This document shows positions 33,231-43,575 of a stretch of DNA of 64,000 nt, in pieces. Within the stretch, counting starts at the first letter, position 1; every line of letters begins with the position of its first letter. The DNA is from Beta vulgaris subsp. vulgaris (taxonomy: Eukaryota; Streptophyta; Magnoliopsida; Caryophyllales; Amaranthaceae). The notes below the pieces were generated by a model. It was not told where the DNA came from. It did not search any database and saw only the letters and a list, made by a program, of their open reading frames with translations. A program made the translations under genes and the position numbers. The stretch lies in the NCBI RefSeq assembly GCF_026745355.1, contig NC_079207.1:30844507-30908506 (forward strand), read 5' to 3'.

Positions 33231-33634
33231 TGTTTCTGTCTAGAAATTAAGGGTGCTAACTCCTTTGCTAAGGAAATACCGGGTCAGATCTGTATGTCCT
33301 GAATCAAAAGTCCGTACGCCGGAATCCTGCAAAAGTAAAGGTTAGACTGCCCCAGAGGTGGTTCCGGGATCGCTTCTCCGACGCTCAAGTCAGTGATCAA
33401 GCTAGAGAGATAAAGTCTAGAGAGAGATGCTCTGGTTTGTTAGGTAAGAATTCAATACCTTCTCATTGATGAGGGGGTTGAGTATTTATAGTGCTTGGGA
33501 TATCCCAGCTGTAGGCCAGCTGGAATGCACTGACAGCTGGAAGGCGCTACCACAGGTGGGCCCTCTGTGGGCTTAAGGCTTTGCTGGGCTTGAATTGTCC
33601 TTGGCTGGCTTAACCTTGGAAATAAGCCCAAACA
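33231..33634 (-). repeat. 5' LTR of the Tat/Retand element
   Basis: It starts TGTTTCTGTCTAG and ends CCCAAACA on the plus strand. It is the same length as its partner. The TATAAATA box on the minus strand (33483-33490) would drive the gag-pol transcript. Confidence 0.93.
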
Positions 33635-33639
33635 AACCA

Positions 33640-34259
33640 CATGGCATTGCTAATATCATTTACGTTTGTCATTAGCCATCTAAAGCCAAGTCAAGTGTCA
33701 GAAGAGTCCAATTTCACCACATTGTAGAATCTCAGGTTCTCACAAACAGCAATTATAATCTTGCTCAATATATGTCAACTAGGACCCCAAGCAGCCTAAA
33801 TTTTCTAAATTCTAAAACTATTAGCTGTTTTCGAACCTAATAAACAAGAACTGCAAATTACAGTGCACTTTCAACAAAAATATCAGTACAACAAAAAACC
33901 CTCATCACTTGAAGGTGGAACTGGAATCAAGGAACATGTTTGAACTTGCAGTCCGCTGTTCAGCAATAACCTTCCTCCGACTCCGTCTCCAAAATGTTGT
34001 TGCAATGTTCGGTTCACTATGGGATAAACTGAGGAATGTTAAAAATCAGCTCAAAATGAGCAGTGAAAAGGCAGAAACTGAACATGGAAGACACAAGTCA
34101 CCAAATGATACAAATTATCCATTCGGATGCCACCCGTGCCCCACCCCCACCCTCAAGAAAAATGGGAAAAAAATAGAAGTACTTAGCAAAAATGTATAAG
34201 CAAGTGGGAAGGGTCAAATACCTCAATCTTCTTTCAATACCAGGATTGGATCTAAGCAC
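33640..34259 (-). other. CACTA B interior, possible exon remnants
   Basis: A minus-strand stretch at about 33907-33995 is open with arginine/serine-rich coding character (RRSRRKVIAEQRTASSNMF and a stop), but splice sites cannot be placed. Nothing else is seen. Confidence 0.3.
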
Positions 34260-34335
34260 TCAGTTCTGCAACGAAGGACCAAACACATTCATATCAAACC
34301 TCCTCGCAAATTGACCAGTATCATCTTTCTTTGCA
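34260..34335 (-). pseudogene. Exon-like fragment inside CACTA B (3' exon candidate)
   Basis: After an acceptor TTCAG, the minus strand reads AKKDDTGQFARRFDMNVFGP and stops at 34260-34262. Unlike its surroundings it has balanced codon use. I do not recognise the protein. With the two exons below it looks like a captured host gene piece. Confidence 0.45.
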
Positions 34336-35224
34336 CTGAAGCAAATAAAAATATATTAGCACTAGCTACTCAATATTTTTAGGTCTCGAATGAATCAATA
34401 TCCCTATTCCATATGATACATACAGTGAGAAGAGCTAAGAGAAACAAAATACAGAGCAATGAACTATCTTACTTGAAGCTTTTGTCAACAAAAATTCTCA
34501 ATTTCTCATATATAAACAAATTTGTAGCATACTTTAGAACCTACCATTTAGATCACATATCAGATCACTTTGATAAGATAGCTACAAAAGCTTTTCAATT
34601 TGCTAGCTACGAACTAACTGAGTTAATTGCTTAGTGCCAGTTTGATCAATTTTTTGGTACCACACAAGAGAGTTTGTTGAAAGTTTGAAACATGGTACCA
34701 TGCAATGCAAATCATCACAGATTCTCCAGAAACTTGGCCTCTCCCTCTCAATCACACAGTAAATTCTTCAAAGGTAAACTATCGTAGCTTAGTGTATCAA
34801 TTACAACTTATTTCTTCCTCAGTGACTAATCTTTTAAATAAAAACAAAAGGGAAAATTATCTACAAAACTAGAAGATGATATTACTTAATGTAGGTCTCA
34901 TCTGATCAAAATTCTCACATAGCAAACCCTAACGCTGAATATTTCACTTAATTAAATTTAAGTACTCTCATTCAAAAAAGGTAGACCCTCAAAACTCAGC
35001 AGCGATGTCTATATTTCTTCTTCTGGATCACAGAAAATGCATATGCTCAAAGCTTCAATCGCTTAAAAAGGAGATTCAAGGAGACAGAAAGAACCACATC
35101 AACATAAAATACTTGGCTTATATTAATGTAATACTGAACCACATAGCAAAGTGCAATAAAAGTTATAATAGCACAGAAACCTCGTGAGATCAACCAGAAG
35201 TTCTACAGAATTCAATACTACTAC

Positions 35225-35281
35225 CACAGACATATGCTTATATGAATCTGCACACTCAATTCTTTCATCATTTGGCAACCC
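35225..35281 (-). pseudogene. Exon-like fragment inside CACTA B (internal exon candidate)
   Basis: A 57-base open exon lies between TTCCAG and a GT donor: GLPNDERIECADSYKHMSV. Phase 0 at both ends matches the first exon candidate at 35575-35643. Confidence 0.5.
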
Positions 35282-35574
35282 CTGGAAGGGAAAAAAGGAA
35301 ACATAGAAAATCCATTAAATTGAAATTGAAAAAAACGGGCAAGTGGAGCAGGAAGAGGGTTATTCTTAAAGCAACCAAAAATCGTATATATATAAACTTC
35401 CAGAACCCTAATTAAAACCAGACCTCAATTGAGCAACTTTCATATACAATTCACCAACAAAAGAACACATCGATCAATAATAAACTACAAATTATGCAAA
35501 TGTGAAAACAAAAACACAAAAAAGAGGAGATAATATTGAGATTTAGAAGAAAAAACGGACGAACCAAGACTAAC

Positions 35575-35643
35575 AGCTTGATTGAGAAGTTGTCTGATCT
35601 GAATTGATTTTATAGCATCGACTTGTTCTCTGACCCACTCCAT
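35575..35643 (-). pseudogene. Exon-like fragment inside CACTA B (first exon with ATG)
   Basis: The ATG at 35641-35643 opens MEWVREQVDAIKSIQIRQLL and continues to a donor GTTAGT after residue 23. The family is not recognised. It could be an acquired host gene start (Pack-CACTA). A short CT-rich leader precedes it. Confidence 0.5.
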
Positions 35644-36115
35644 TGTTTTTCTCTCTCCTTTGACCTAATTCCGGCGAGATTTGACGTCCGGTGACTGAGA
35701 GTTTTTGTAGTTCTCCACCATTAACATAGCAAAAATCCACCATTAACAAGGTAAGAAATTGCAATCCGCTGTTTTTAATTATAGGTAAATTTGTTTGGCG
35801 AATTTGCGTGGTTTCGAAAATAACGTAATTTTGAAACTGAAATTACTGAAATTAGGTCAAAAATAATGAATAATTGAAAACACTCACCAGATGGAAGTGC
35901 TCAGAAGCGAGTGCAACGGAGGAGGACGAGAAGATTCGGCGGAGAAGCGCTAAGATTGTGCAGCCTTCACCCAAGCGACGGAGGAGGACGAGAAGGTTCG
36001 GCGGACGGACGACCGCAGTAACACGACGGAAGCGAAGGAGGAGTTATGAGTACTTGAGGGTTCCAAATTAATAAAAGTGAGGGTTATTTTCTTGACGAAG
36101 GCGTTTGAGTGCAGT

Positions 36116-36300
36116 AATAAAGTGTAGCGCGCTTTGGTTATGTGCAAGTGCAAGTGCAAGTGCTTGGGTTGACTTGTCAAATTGAGCACTTGACATCAAG
36201 TGCTCTAGTGGACTAGTAAACCCAATCACTTGTGAATTTTTAATATTAAAATATTCACAAGTGCTTGGGTTAATTATTCAACCGAAGCACTGTATAGCAC
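36116..36300. repeat. Right subterminal repeats of CACTA B
   Basis: Copies of AAGTGCTTGGGTT and AAGTGCTC in both orientations, plus a GTGCAA triple. They match the left-end family with two base changes. Confidence 0.85.
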
Positions 36301-36321
36301 ATGCAGTTTTTTCCACTAGTG

Positions 36322-36650
36322 ATAGTTACTTCTATAAGAACAATTGAGGCTATATATGTTATTGGATTTTTTAAGACTGGCAAACTGTTAAAGGCTGTGA
36401 ATGTGACTACACTTACCTTGATCACCAAGGTGAAATGTCCTGAAAATATTATTGAATTCATGCATATAGCCTGCTGTAATGTAATTTACAAGTGCATTAC
36501 AAAATTAATTAGTGAGAAGTCGGAATTGTTTCTGTAATGATTTGCCAAGATATTATCACCATGGTGATTTTGTTGCAGGAAGAAGTATCCTCCACAATGT
36601 AATGATTTGCCAAGATATTATCAAATGTTATAAAAAGCATCATAGTGCGT
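36322..36650 (+). pseudogene. L1-type LINE reverse transcriptase, right part
   Basis: It continues the LINE RT after the CACTA: FFKTGKLLKAVNVTTLTLIT, IACCNVIYKCITKLIS, then after a frame change GDFVAGRSILHNVMICQDII. This is the classic non-LTR RT order (FRPIACCNVIYK, then the GAFVxGRSI motif). A 26-base segment starting GTAATGATTTGCC occurs at 36533 and again at 36598, which explains the frame disruption. The right end is cut by a MITE. Confidence 0.85.
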
Positions 36651-36702
36651 GGGACTCTCTCTCTAGATTTTCTCTCACTATCTTTTGGTGGACAAGTATA
36701 TA

Positions 36703-36907
36703 CTTCCTCTGTTTCATAATACTTGCTACATTTTCCAATGTGGGAAGTATCACATTACTTGCTATACTTCTTTTTTGGACAATAAACTCTCTTTATCTCT
36801 CTCCTCACACATGAGTCCGTTTTTTTACTCTCTACCTCTTTCTTCTCAAAAAATTGTCTAAGAGTCTGTCAATTGACAAGTGTAACGAATAATATGAAAC
36901 GAAGGGA
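36703..36907. mobile_element. Stowaway-like MITE
   Basis: It starts TA + CTTCCTCTGTTTCATAAT and ends ATATGAAACGAAGGGA. It is about 205 bp. The right TA is mutated. Confidence 0.75.
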
Positions 36908-36908
36908 T

Positions 36909-37031
<123 letters not shown>

Positions 37032-37374
37032 AATAGGATCTTGTGAAAACCACTCTTAGGCTGAAAACTGAAAACAAAAGACCCACACCGTTGATTTTTT
37101 ATCGCGTGGCCAACATTAATGCTGTATTTTTGGGGGTAAAAACCACTCTTTTCTCTTTCCTCCCTTCTTTCATAGATTTCCCCTGAGTTTCTCAGTATCT
37201 CTCCTCACCTGCTCCTCTCTCTCTCTCCCCACTCTTCTTCAACTGGATTTCACCATTGTCATCATCTCACTCTCAACTTCTTCTCAAAAAGAGATTAAAT
37301 TTACGGTTGGTAATCTCTTTTTACGGTTGGTAGATAATCTCTTTTTTTTCACAGTAAATTTCCAACAGCAAATA

Positions 37375-37593
37375 CTTCCTCCGTTTTTTTTTTAAATGTT
37401 ACACTTTCTATTTTAAAAAATTTTGAATTAGATGTTACACTTTTGTTTTAGGTAATAACTTTTCTCTCTATCTCTCCTATCACATGTTCACATGGGACCA
37501 TTTTGTTTTCTTTCTATCTATCTCTCTCCTCTCCAAAAATTACCTAGGAGTCCGTGATTTGAAAAGTGTAACATCTAAAAAAAACGGAGGAAG
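37375..37593. mobile_element. Stowaway MITE
   Basis: 219 bp with TIR CTTCCTCCGTTTTTTTTT, flanked by TA (37373-37374 and 37594-37595). Confidence 0.88.
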
Positions 37594-37642
37594 TAAGAAA
37601 CAATTTGGTTGGTAGATTATTTCCTCAAATTTACGGTTGGAA

Positions 37643-37711
37643 GATGAAGAATCCAACCACATAGATAATCTCCATCTTTTTTTTTTCATCTATGTGGTTG
37701 GATTCTTCATC
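37643..37711. repeat. Perfect 24-bp inverted repeat (hairpin)
   Basis: Arms 37643-37666 and 37688-37711 (GATGAAGAATCCAACCACAT and complement) are perfectly complementary around a 21-base loop. Confidence 0.95.
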
Positions 37712-38505
37712 TCTTGTTTTTCACGGTAAATTTCGAACAACAAATAAGAGGTAGATCAAGAAAATTTGAGGATTAAGGTTTTTGTAGCGCAAAATGTGAT
37801 GTAATTGGAGATTATCTACCAACCGTCAATTATTTTGGTATAATTTTGATTTTATCTCTCTTCTATTTGGCTTAGATTAGTGTATTCTTTTGGATTGGAA
37901 TTGTTGATTAGGAGAGAGAATTGCGAAAAAAAGAGTTGATAACTCGTTTCGTAAAATGAACAAAAACAAAGGAAATTGATAGGTTTGATTCTTGTTTTAT
38001 TTTTTGATTTTTATTTATTTTGATGAAATTGATATGTTTTCACAAATTAATCGAGGAAATTAGCTCTTCTTTAAGTAGTGCTGCGGTTTTCAATTTGCAG
38101 AGATTTTATTCTTGATCTTTGGTGTCTTGATTTTTTATTATGAGAGTTGAGGGAGAAAAAGAAGGTTGAAGAGGAAGGTGGGGGAAATCAAGATTTAAAA
38201 GTTACTGTAATACAATTAGTTAAAGTTACCCTTATAATACTCAAAGTTATCCTTATAATACTCAAAGTTGCCCAAAAAGATGAAAATTAATTCTGACATA
38301 ATAAAGTTATCCTAAACGTACTAAATTACCCTTATAATATATAAAGTTGCCCTTGAAATATAAAGTTATCCTTAATATAATGAAGTTACCCTAAAACAAG
38401 CAAAAATTACCCCTAAAATATATAAAATTACCCTAAAAATGGTAAAAATTACCCTTGTTTTCAGGTTTTAAACTAAGAGTTGTTTTCAGCGAATCCTACC
38501 TCTAT

Positions 38506-39196
38506 ATATATATATGATAGAGAATTTATATTTCTAATAAAAAAAAAACAAAAAGTGAACTTTCAAGTTTGACTCAAACGGGGGACAAATCCACAACACT
38601 AATAAGGTAGACAATAGAGCATTGGGAGAGCCAAACAAAAAACTATTGTCATAATAATGAGTGAGCAATAGAGTCAATCTAGGATGAAAGGCGGAGATGG
38701 AAGTCAATTTGATTCCATTCCAAATTGCTACTAGACAAACTTCATCAGTTATACCTTTAACTTCTATTGCCGCATAAAACGGGATGTTTTGTCCGTTTAT
38801 TGGTTCTGCTTCTCATCTTTCATTTTCCTGAATCCTCAGTTCTCCTCTTAGTAACACCTATATTTACATTCACTTCGGAAAACGAGATACTCCTCGATTA
38901 AGCAATTGAATCACTTGCCTCACCAAATTATCATCTGAAATTTTTAATATATAATTTTCTAAATTCTAATCGTGTTATTTATTATGGCTTATGTCATGGG
39001 TAATATAACAATAACAATTATTACCTCTTTATTTTTTTAGTCGTACCATTTGCTTTTTTGTTACTATTTATCAAACAACTTTGCTAAGTTATCTCGCACT
39101 ATTATATAAGAAAAAAAAAACATAATTAAGTAGGGTCTTGTTAGATTCGTTTCAATGTGAGAATTGCAAATATCAAATTTTTACAATTTTTACTTA
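38506..39196. other. AT-rich stretch, nothing recognised
   Basis: No coding or repeat structure that I can support. Confidence 0.4.
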
Positions 39197-39204
39197 TACC
39201 CAAT

Positions 39205-39881
39205 CAGGCCCGGCTATTAGGTTGTGCAAATAGCCCAATAGCATAGGACCCCCGACTTCTTGGGGCCCCAATATCTAGAAACAAGCATATATTGGATTGA
39301 GTGCTGAAAAATTCAATTACACATCTTAGCTCAGTTGGTCTCTGAACTCAATATTCCAACAAAACACGCGAGTTCGAATCTCTTTCCCAGCATGTCATAC
39401 CTATTTTTTGCAAGTCTTGTGGAATTTTCTTGTAGTTCGAGCATTTGACTCATCTCCCTACCACTCCATAATTACTTTTCCACTATTTTCTTTACTCTTT
39501 TTTTAGGGTATTTTTTTTTTTTTTGGAAAGTGTTATTTGCCTAATATGAATTGAATAATTTGTGACCACAAGTTTACCAGTTTACAGGTTCAGCTATCTT
39601 ATCACATAAACCATATTCTCTATTGTACCTTTTTAGAGTGAAATAGACAAATTATTATTGTTATCTTTGTAAATAGAACATCACTAATAATTTGGTTTTA
39701 AATTGAGTTGTTACATACAATTTCAAATGAGGTTGAAGTTTTAGTTTTTTGATTTGCAAGATAAAAATATATAATTGTAACATTGTAAAAAGTTTTTTTC
39801 ATTTAAGTTGCAAAAAAAATGACACTAGGGGCCCAATCCTAAAATTAGAACAGGGCCTCCAAATTGTATAAGACGACCCTA
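39205..39881. mobile_element. hAT-type non-autonomous element
   Basis: The ends CAGGCCCGGC and GACGACCCTA are flanked by a perfect 8-bp duplication TACCCAAT (39197-39204 and 39882-39889). The ends and GGGGCCC words match the hAT at 9498-11012. A tRNA-like segment is inside. Confidence 0.88.
39326..39382 (+). ncRNA. tRNA-like Pol III A-box/B-box segment (SINE head?)
   Basis: TTAGCTCAGTTGGT (A box, 39327-39339) and GAGTTCGAATCTC (B box, about 39370-39381) are spaced as in a tRNA. The flanking acceptor stem is not intact, so this is a SINE or tRNA relic and not a tRNA gene. Confidence 0.55.
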
Positions 39882-39980
39882 TACCCAATAACAGATATAA
39901 AAGTTCAAAAAACCGTCTTGGCAAATTTTAAAAAGCAAATGGTGCAAAAAAATCCAGATGTAGTAAATAGTAGTAATATG

Positions 39981-40081
39981 TACTTCTCCATCCATTTCCA
40001 AAATTTATTCGTAAGTTGACCAATTTCCTCTAACAAAAAGTTTTCAAATAGGAATAACAAAATCAAACAAAGGGAGTAGTA
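39981..40081. mobile_element. Short Stowaway-like MITE
   Basis: TA + CTTCTCCATCCATTTCC at left and CAAAGGGAGTAG + TA at right. Imperfect TIR. A second truncated copy starts near 40092 (ACTCCCTTCGTC). Confidence 0.55.
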
Positions 40082-40268
40082 TGTAGTATATACTCCCTTC
40101 GTCTTTAAAATGTTGCTACATTTTTCCATTTACGTATGTCTCAATTTAGTTGCTACATTAACAAAAAAAATTCATATATAGTACATAGGTCCCACATTTT
40201 ATTTACAAGTCTGTCATCATTTTTGTCTCCATTCTATTTACTTATTGATTTTTTTAACAACATTAATA

Positions 40269-40360
40269 CTTCCTCTGTAACATAAAGAAGGCAAAAATTG
40301 AATATTTTATACCTCACAAATAAATACCCAATTGTTCCATTCTTTCTGTTACGGAGGAAG
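40269..40360. mobile_element. Stowaway MITE inside the MULE TIR
   Basis: 92 bp with TIR CTTCCTCTGTAACATAAAG, flanked by TA on both sides. The right MULE TIR lacks it, which gives the empty site. Confidence 0.88.
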
Positions 40361-40609
40361 TACAAACTTTTGGCCGTTCTCTCACAATAATACAAACTTT
40401 TGATTATTATGTAATAATACAAACTTTACATCAAAATTCCTCCAGTAAGTCAAATTGACCGTTAACGTGTAAAACAGGTCAAAAAAAAATTTAACTCCAA
40501 AATCCTTTCCTCCTCTCCCGTAGCCAACCAACTGAAAATCCGAAACCCCATCCCCTCCCCCAACCCTCACCTCCACGGCTCCACCACTACTACATAAATG
40601 ACCTATTGC

Positions 40610-40965
40610 AACCCCTAAAAACCGTTGCAATAAAGCTAAAAACCGTTGCAATAGAGCTATTGCAACGGTCCAACAACCGTTGTTGTTGGTGCCGTTGCAT
40701 TAGACCTATTGTAACGGTTTTTTGGCCTATTGCAACGGCTACAACACAGCCGTTGCAACAGCTATGAAACCTATTGCAACACTTCTATTATTATGCAACG
40801 CCATAGAATAGCTATTGCAACGCTCCTACTACTCATATTGTGTCCCATTTTGGCGTCTATTGCAACACCTCCAAATATATTGCAACGCCATCGTATAACT
40901 ATTGCAACGCTCTATAACAGATATCATATCTCATATTGACATATATTGCAACGCCTCCATAGCAA
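40610..40965. repeat. Left subterminal repeats of the 3-kb CACTA
   Basis: More than ten copies of ATTGCAACG(G) in direct and inverted orientation. Confidence 0.9.
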
Positions 40966-43394
40966 ACGCAACTCCAATTTCATAATATTAGTAGAAAATT
41001 AACATATATAAAATTATATATTCATAAATTTATTTTGAAAATTTCTACCTAGAAGAAAAACTCATGCATAGAATATTCATGCGCCCATAGGCAAATTATC
41101 AAAAAGATTATTACAAGTCTATCAACTAATAAACTAAACAAAATTCATGGTTTTTCAATTCTCCTCAAGAGAACTTTTACATATAAAATGCTCATTTGTT
41201 TATGCGTGTAACTACTCTCAATCTCTCATCATTCATCAACTCTTCCTTCATATATGTTCGCAAAAAGTGAGTTCAACGTTGCGGCGGTGAGGGCAGCAAG
41301 CAGCACCGTCAAAGAGAATAAAGTTGGGTTTGCAAAATTTTCAACAATTGCGTGAATTCGAGGTAACCCACGAGCTTCTTCGAGTAGTAAATTGATTCTT
41401 GTTGTCCAGTATAATGGATTCTTCGTGGCCCCTATTTCCTGTTATCACCATCAAACATATTTTCCATGTAATTAACACGGTTAAACATATTAATCAGGAT
41501 TTTAAGAAAAACTAGTGAAACACGATCTGAATCCAGAATCTAATACAAGTTTGATTTACATCTCGTTAACCAAGTACTCTCGAAAAAAAAAAACATATAA
41601 AAAAAGAACTGAATTTGGCACTAAATGAAAGATTAATTGAGCATGAAGAACATGATGCTTATCAGAATATTCGATGGATTACAAGACCACAAAACTATTT
41701 TAATACCATCAGCATTCAAATGGATGGCTCCTGGAAGCAAAATGCGAAGGACAACAAATGGAAATCATCTATATAACATGGATACAAAATGAAGACCATG
41801 ATAGGTTCAAAGCTCACAAAATCATTGTTATTTCGCTTATTCAAACAGAAGCATATGCAGTTCTTCAAGCAATCAAAGACAAAATTATAGGATCAAGAGA
41901 GTAAGCTATTCACAAGATAGTTAGCTATTCACACTGATAGTCAGGAGTTGATTGACAGCCTTCGGAACCAAAGTTCAGCAACAACAAAGATAAAGTCTGT
42001 TATTGAGGATACAAAATGAAGACCATAATAGTCTGTTTAAGTTGTATCAAAGTGTCAAGAAAAGAAGGGAATCTAGCCCATAACCTAGCTGTTAGAGTAA
42101 GGTTAGAATGCGCAGGAGTCATAGTGTATTTTTTTAGTTGCTATCCTTTTACCTTAATTTGACCTCTGTGAAGAAAAAAGTACTTCATATATAACACAAA
42201 ACAAAAACATAAAAATGCAAGCATACCATGAAGAAGGGAATGCAAGTTTCCATGATAATTGCACCAAAATGAGCAGAACAAGCATAATAACACACTTATA
42301 ATTATACCTAAAATGCACTAAATTCATTTGTTCCAAAAGAAGTTTTTCATATATTAATCATGGAATTAACATATAAGCACTCATCCCCCTAAAAAACATA
42401 TAAGCACTCAAAACTCAGAAAAGAAATAGTATGATCACTTGAAGCGAATATCATCAAGAAAACCAAAATCAAGAGAAATTTCATCAAAATTTCACAGATG
42501 AAAACAATAAACATTGTGTAGAAAACCATTTATAGAAACAAAAATGTGCTAATAACCTAATATCAAGTGACATTCAGCATCAAACCAGAATTCAATGAAT
42601 TGCCAGGATTTATAGAAACTGGAAATCGTAAACTGTGAATGAAATGAAACCCAAGAATCAGAAATGGAAATGATCAAGAATCATAAATCAAGAAACAAAT
42701 AACTTTTAAAATAATACTAATAACAGAAAAATAAATTGAACAGGCCTAGAACAACAACATTGCACGAAAGAAAATGAGTAGGAGAGGGACAAAGAACCCA
42801 GCACTGAACCACTGCCGTGCAACCAATTAGCACGAGCCCAGCCAGCCGCGGCAGGCAACCGACGCAGTGTAGGGCTTTCTAGTCTGATTCTCCACACAAC
42901 TAAACACCACGGTAGCAACACAAGGCCGAAGCCCAGTCGACCATCTCCATCCCCCGCGATTTTCAGGCACAATTTCGTCGGACATCAGCCACAGGCGACC
43001 GCCGATCGAAGTTGGTGTATCCACCCAACCATGTTTTGGGCTAAAATTCATCTTAATTATGTAACAATTACACAATTTCAGTCTAAATTTTAATATGCAA
43101 ACTTAGGGTTTCTGTAATTTGGGTAAAACTAATTGAATCCCTTAATAAACGAAATCAATACGTTAGAGGAGAGGGACAAGGAACGGGAGCACCGAGATGG
43201 CTCCGGCGAGGTAGTATCGTAGGAGGGGGAGAAAGAGAGTGACGAGGCAAAGAGAGAGGGGTGATTGGGTGAAACAAGGGTTTAGATTTCATGGGTATAA
43301 ATTATTGTAATCTCACGCAAGAAGGGAAAAAGGGAATTGAGTATGATGTTTCATTTCATACCCTTATGTAATGCATAGAGCTAGTAGAGTACCC

Positions 43395-43575
43395 TATTGT
43401 CCTATTGCAACGTTTTATTTAGAAACCGTTGCATAGCTTGAAAGGTCGTTGCAATTGACACTCTATTGCAATAACTCATTAGGACTGTTGCAAAAAAAAA
43501 CGTTGCAGTATAGTTAACCGTTGCATTATGCGTTGCATTATAGTTAACCGTTGCATTATACCGTTGCATTTGCTT
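43395..43575. repeat. Right subterminal repeats of the 3-kb CACTA
   Basis: Copies of CCGTTGCA(T/A) and AACGTT variants; same family as the left end, inverted. Confidence 0.88.

Larger units (their letters stand above)
21215..33634 (-). mobile_element. Tat/Retand-type Ty3-Gypsy element, 12.4 kb, nested in CACTA B
   Basis: LTRs of 404 bp each lie at 21215-21618 and 33231-33634. The flanking duplication is AGCCA (21210-21214) against AACCA (33635-33639), one mismatch. Minus-strand order is gag, protease, RT, RNase H, a second RNase H, integrase. The dual RNase H is a mark of the Tat lineage. Beyond integrase come an antisense gene (24389-26775, plus strand), a 130-bp tandem array and a 36-bp tandem array, then the 3' LTR. 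By eye the LTRs differ at about a dozen sites. Frame breaks in gag, RT and RNase H make it inactive. Confidence 0.93.
20546..36321. mobile_element. CACTA element B, 15.8 kb including a nested Gypsy element
   Basis: The left end is CACTAGTAGATAAAAC at 20546. The right end is the complement of CACTAGTGGAAAAAAC, ending at 36321. A 3-bp duplication ATA flanks it (20543-20545 and 36322-36324). Subterminal copies of AAGTGCTCCGGTT in both orientations crowd the left end, and related AAGTGCTTGGGTT copies the right end, as expected for transposase-binding repeats of CACTA elements. Without the nested Gypsy it is about 3.35 kb and has no transposase. It sits inside an L1 reverse transcriptase, whose protein similarity continues on both sides, which confirms the borders. 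Confidence 0.92.

Noticed and set aside
39326..39382. A functional tRNA gene
   Set aside because: A and B boxes are present but no acceptor stem pairing or proper cloverleaf is visible.
42706..43075. GC-richer minus-strand frames inside the 3-kb CACTA as a captured gene
   Set aside because: Open but without splice borders or recognisable domain; kept only as a remark.
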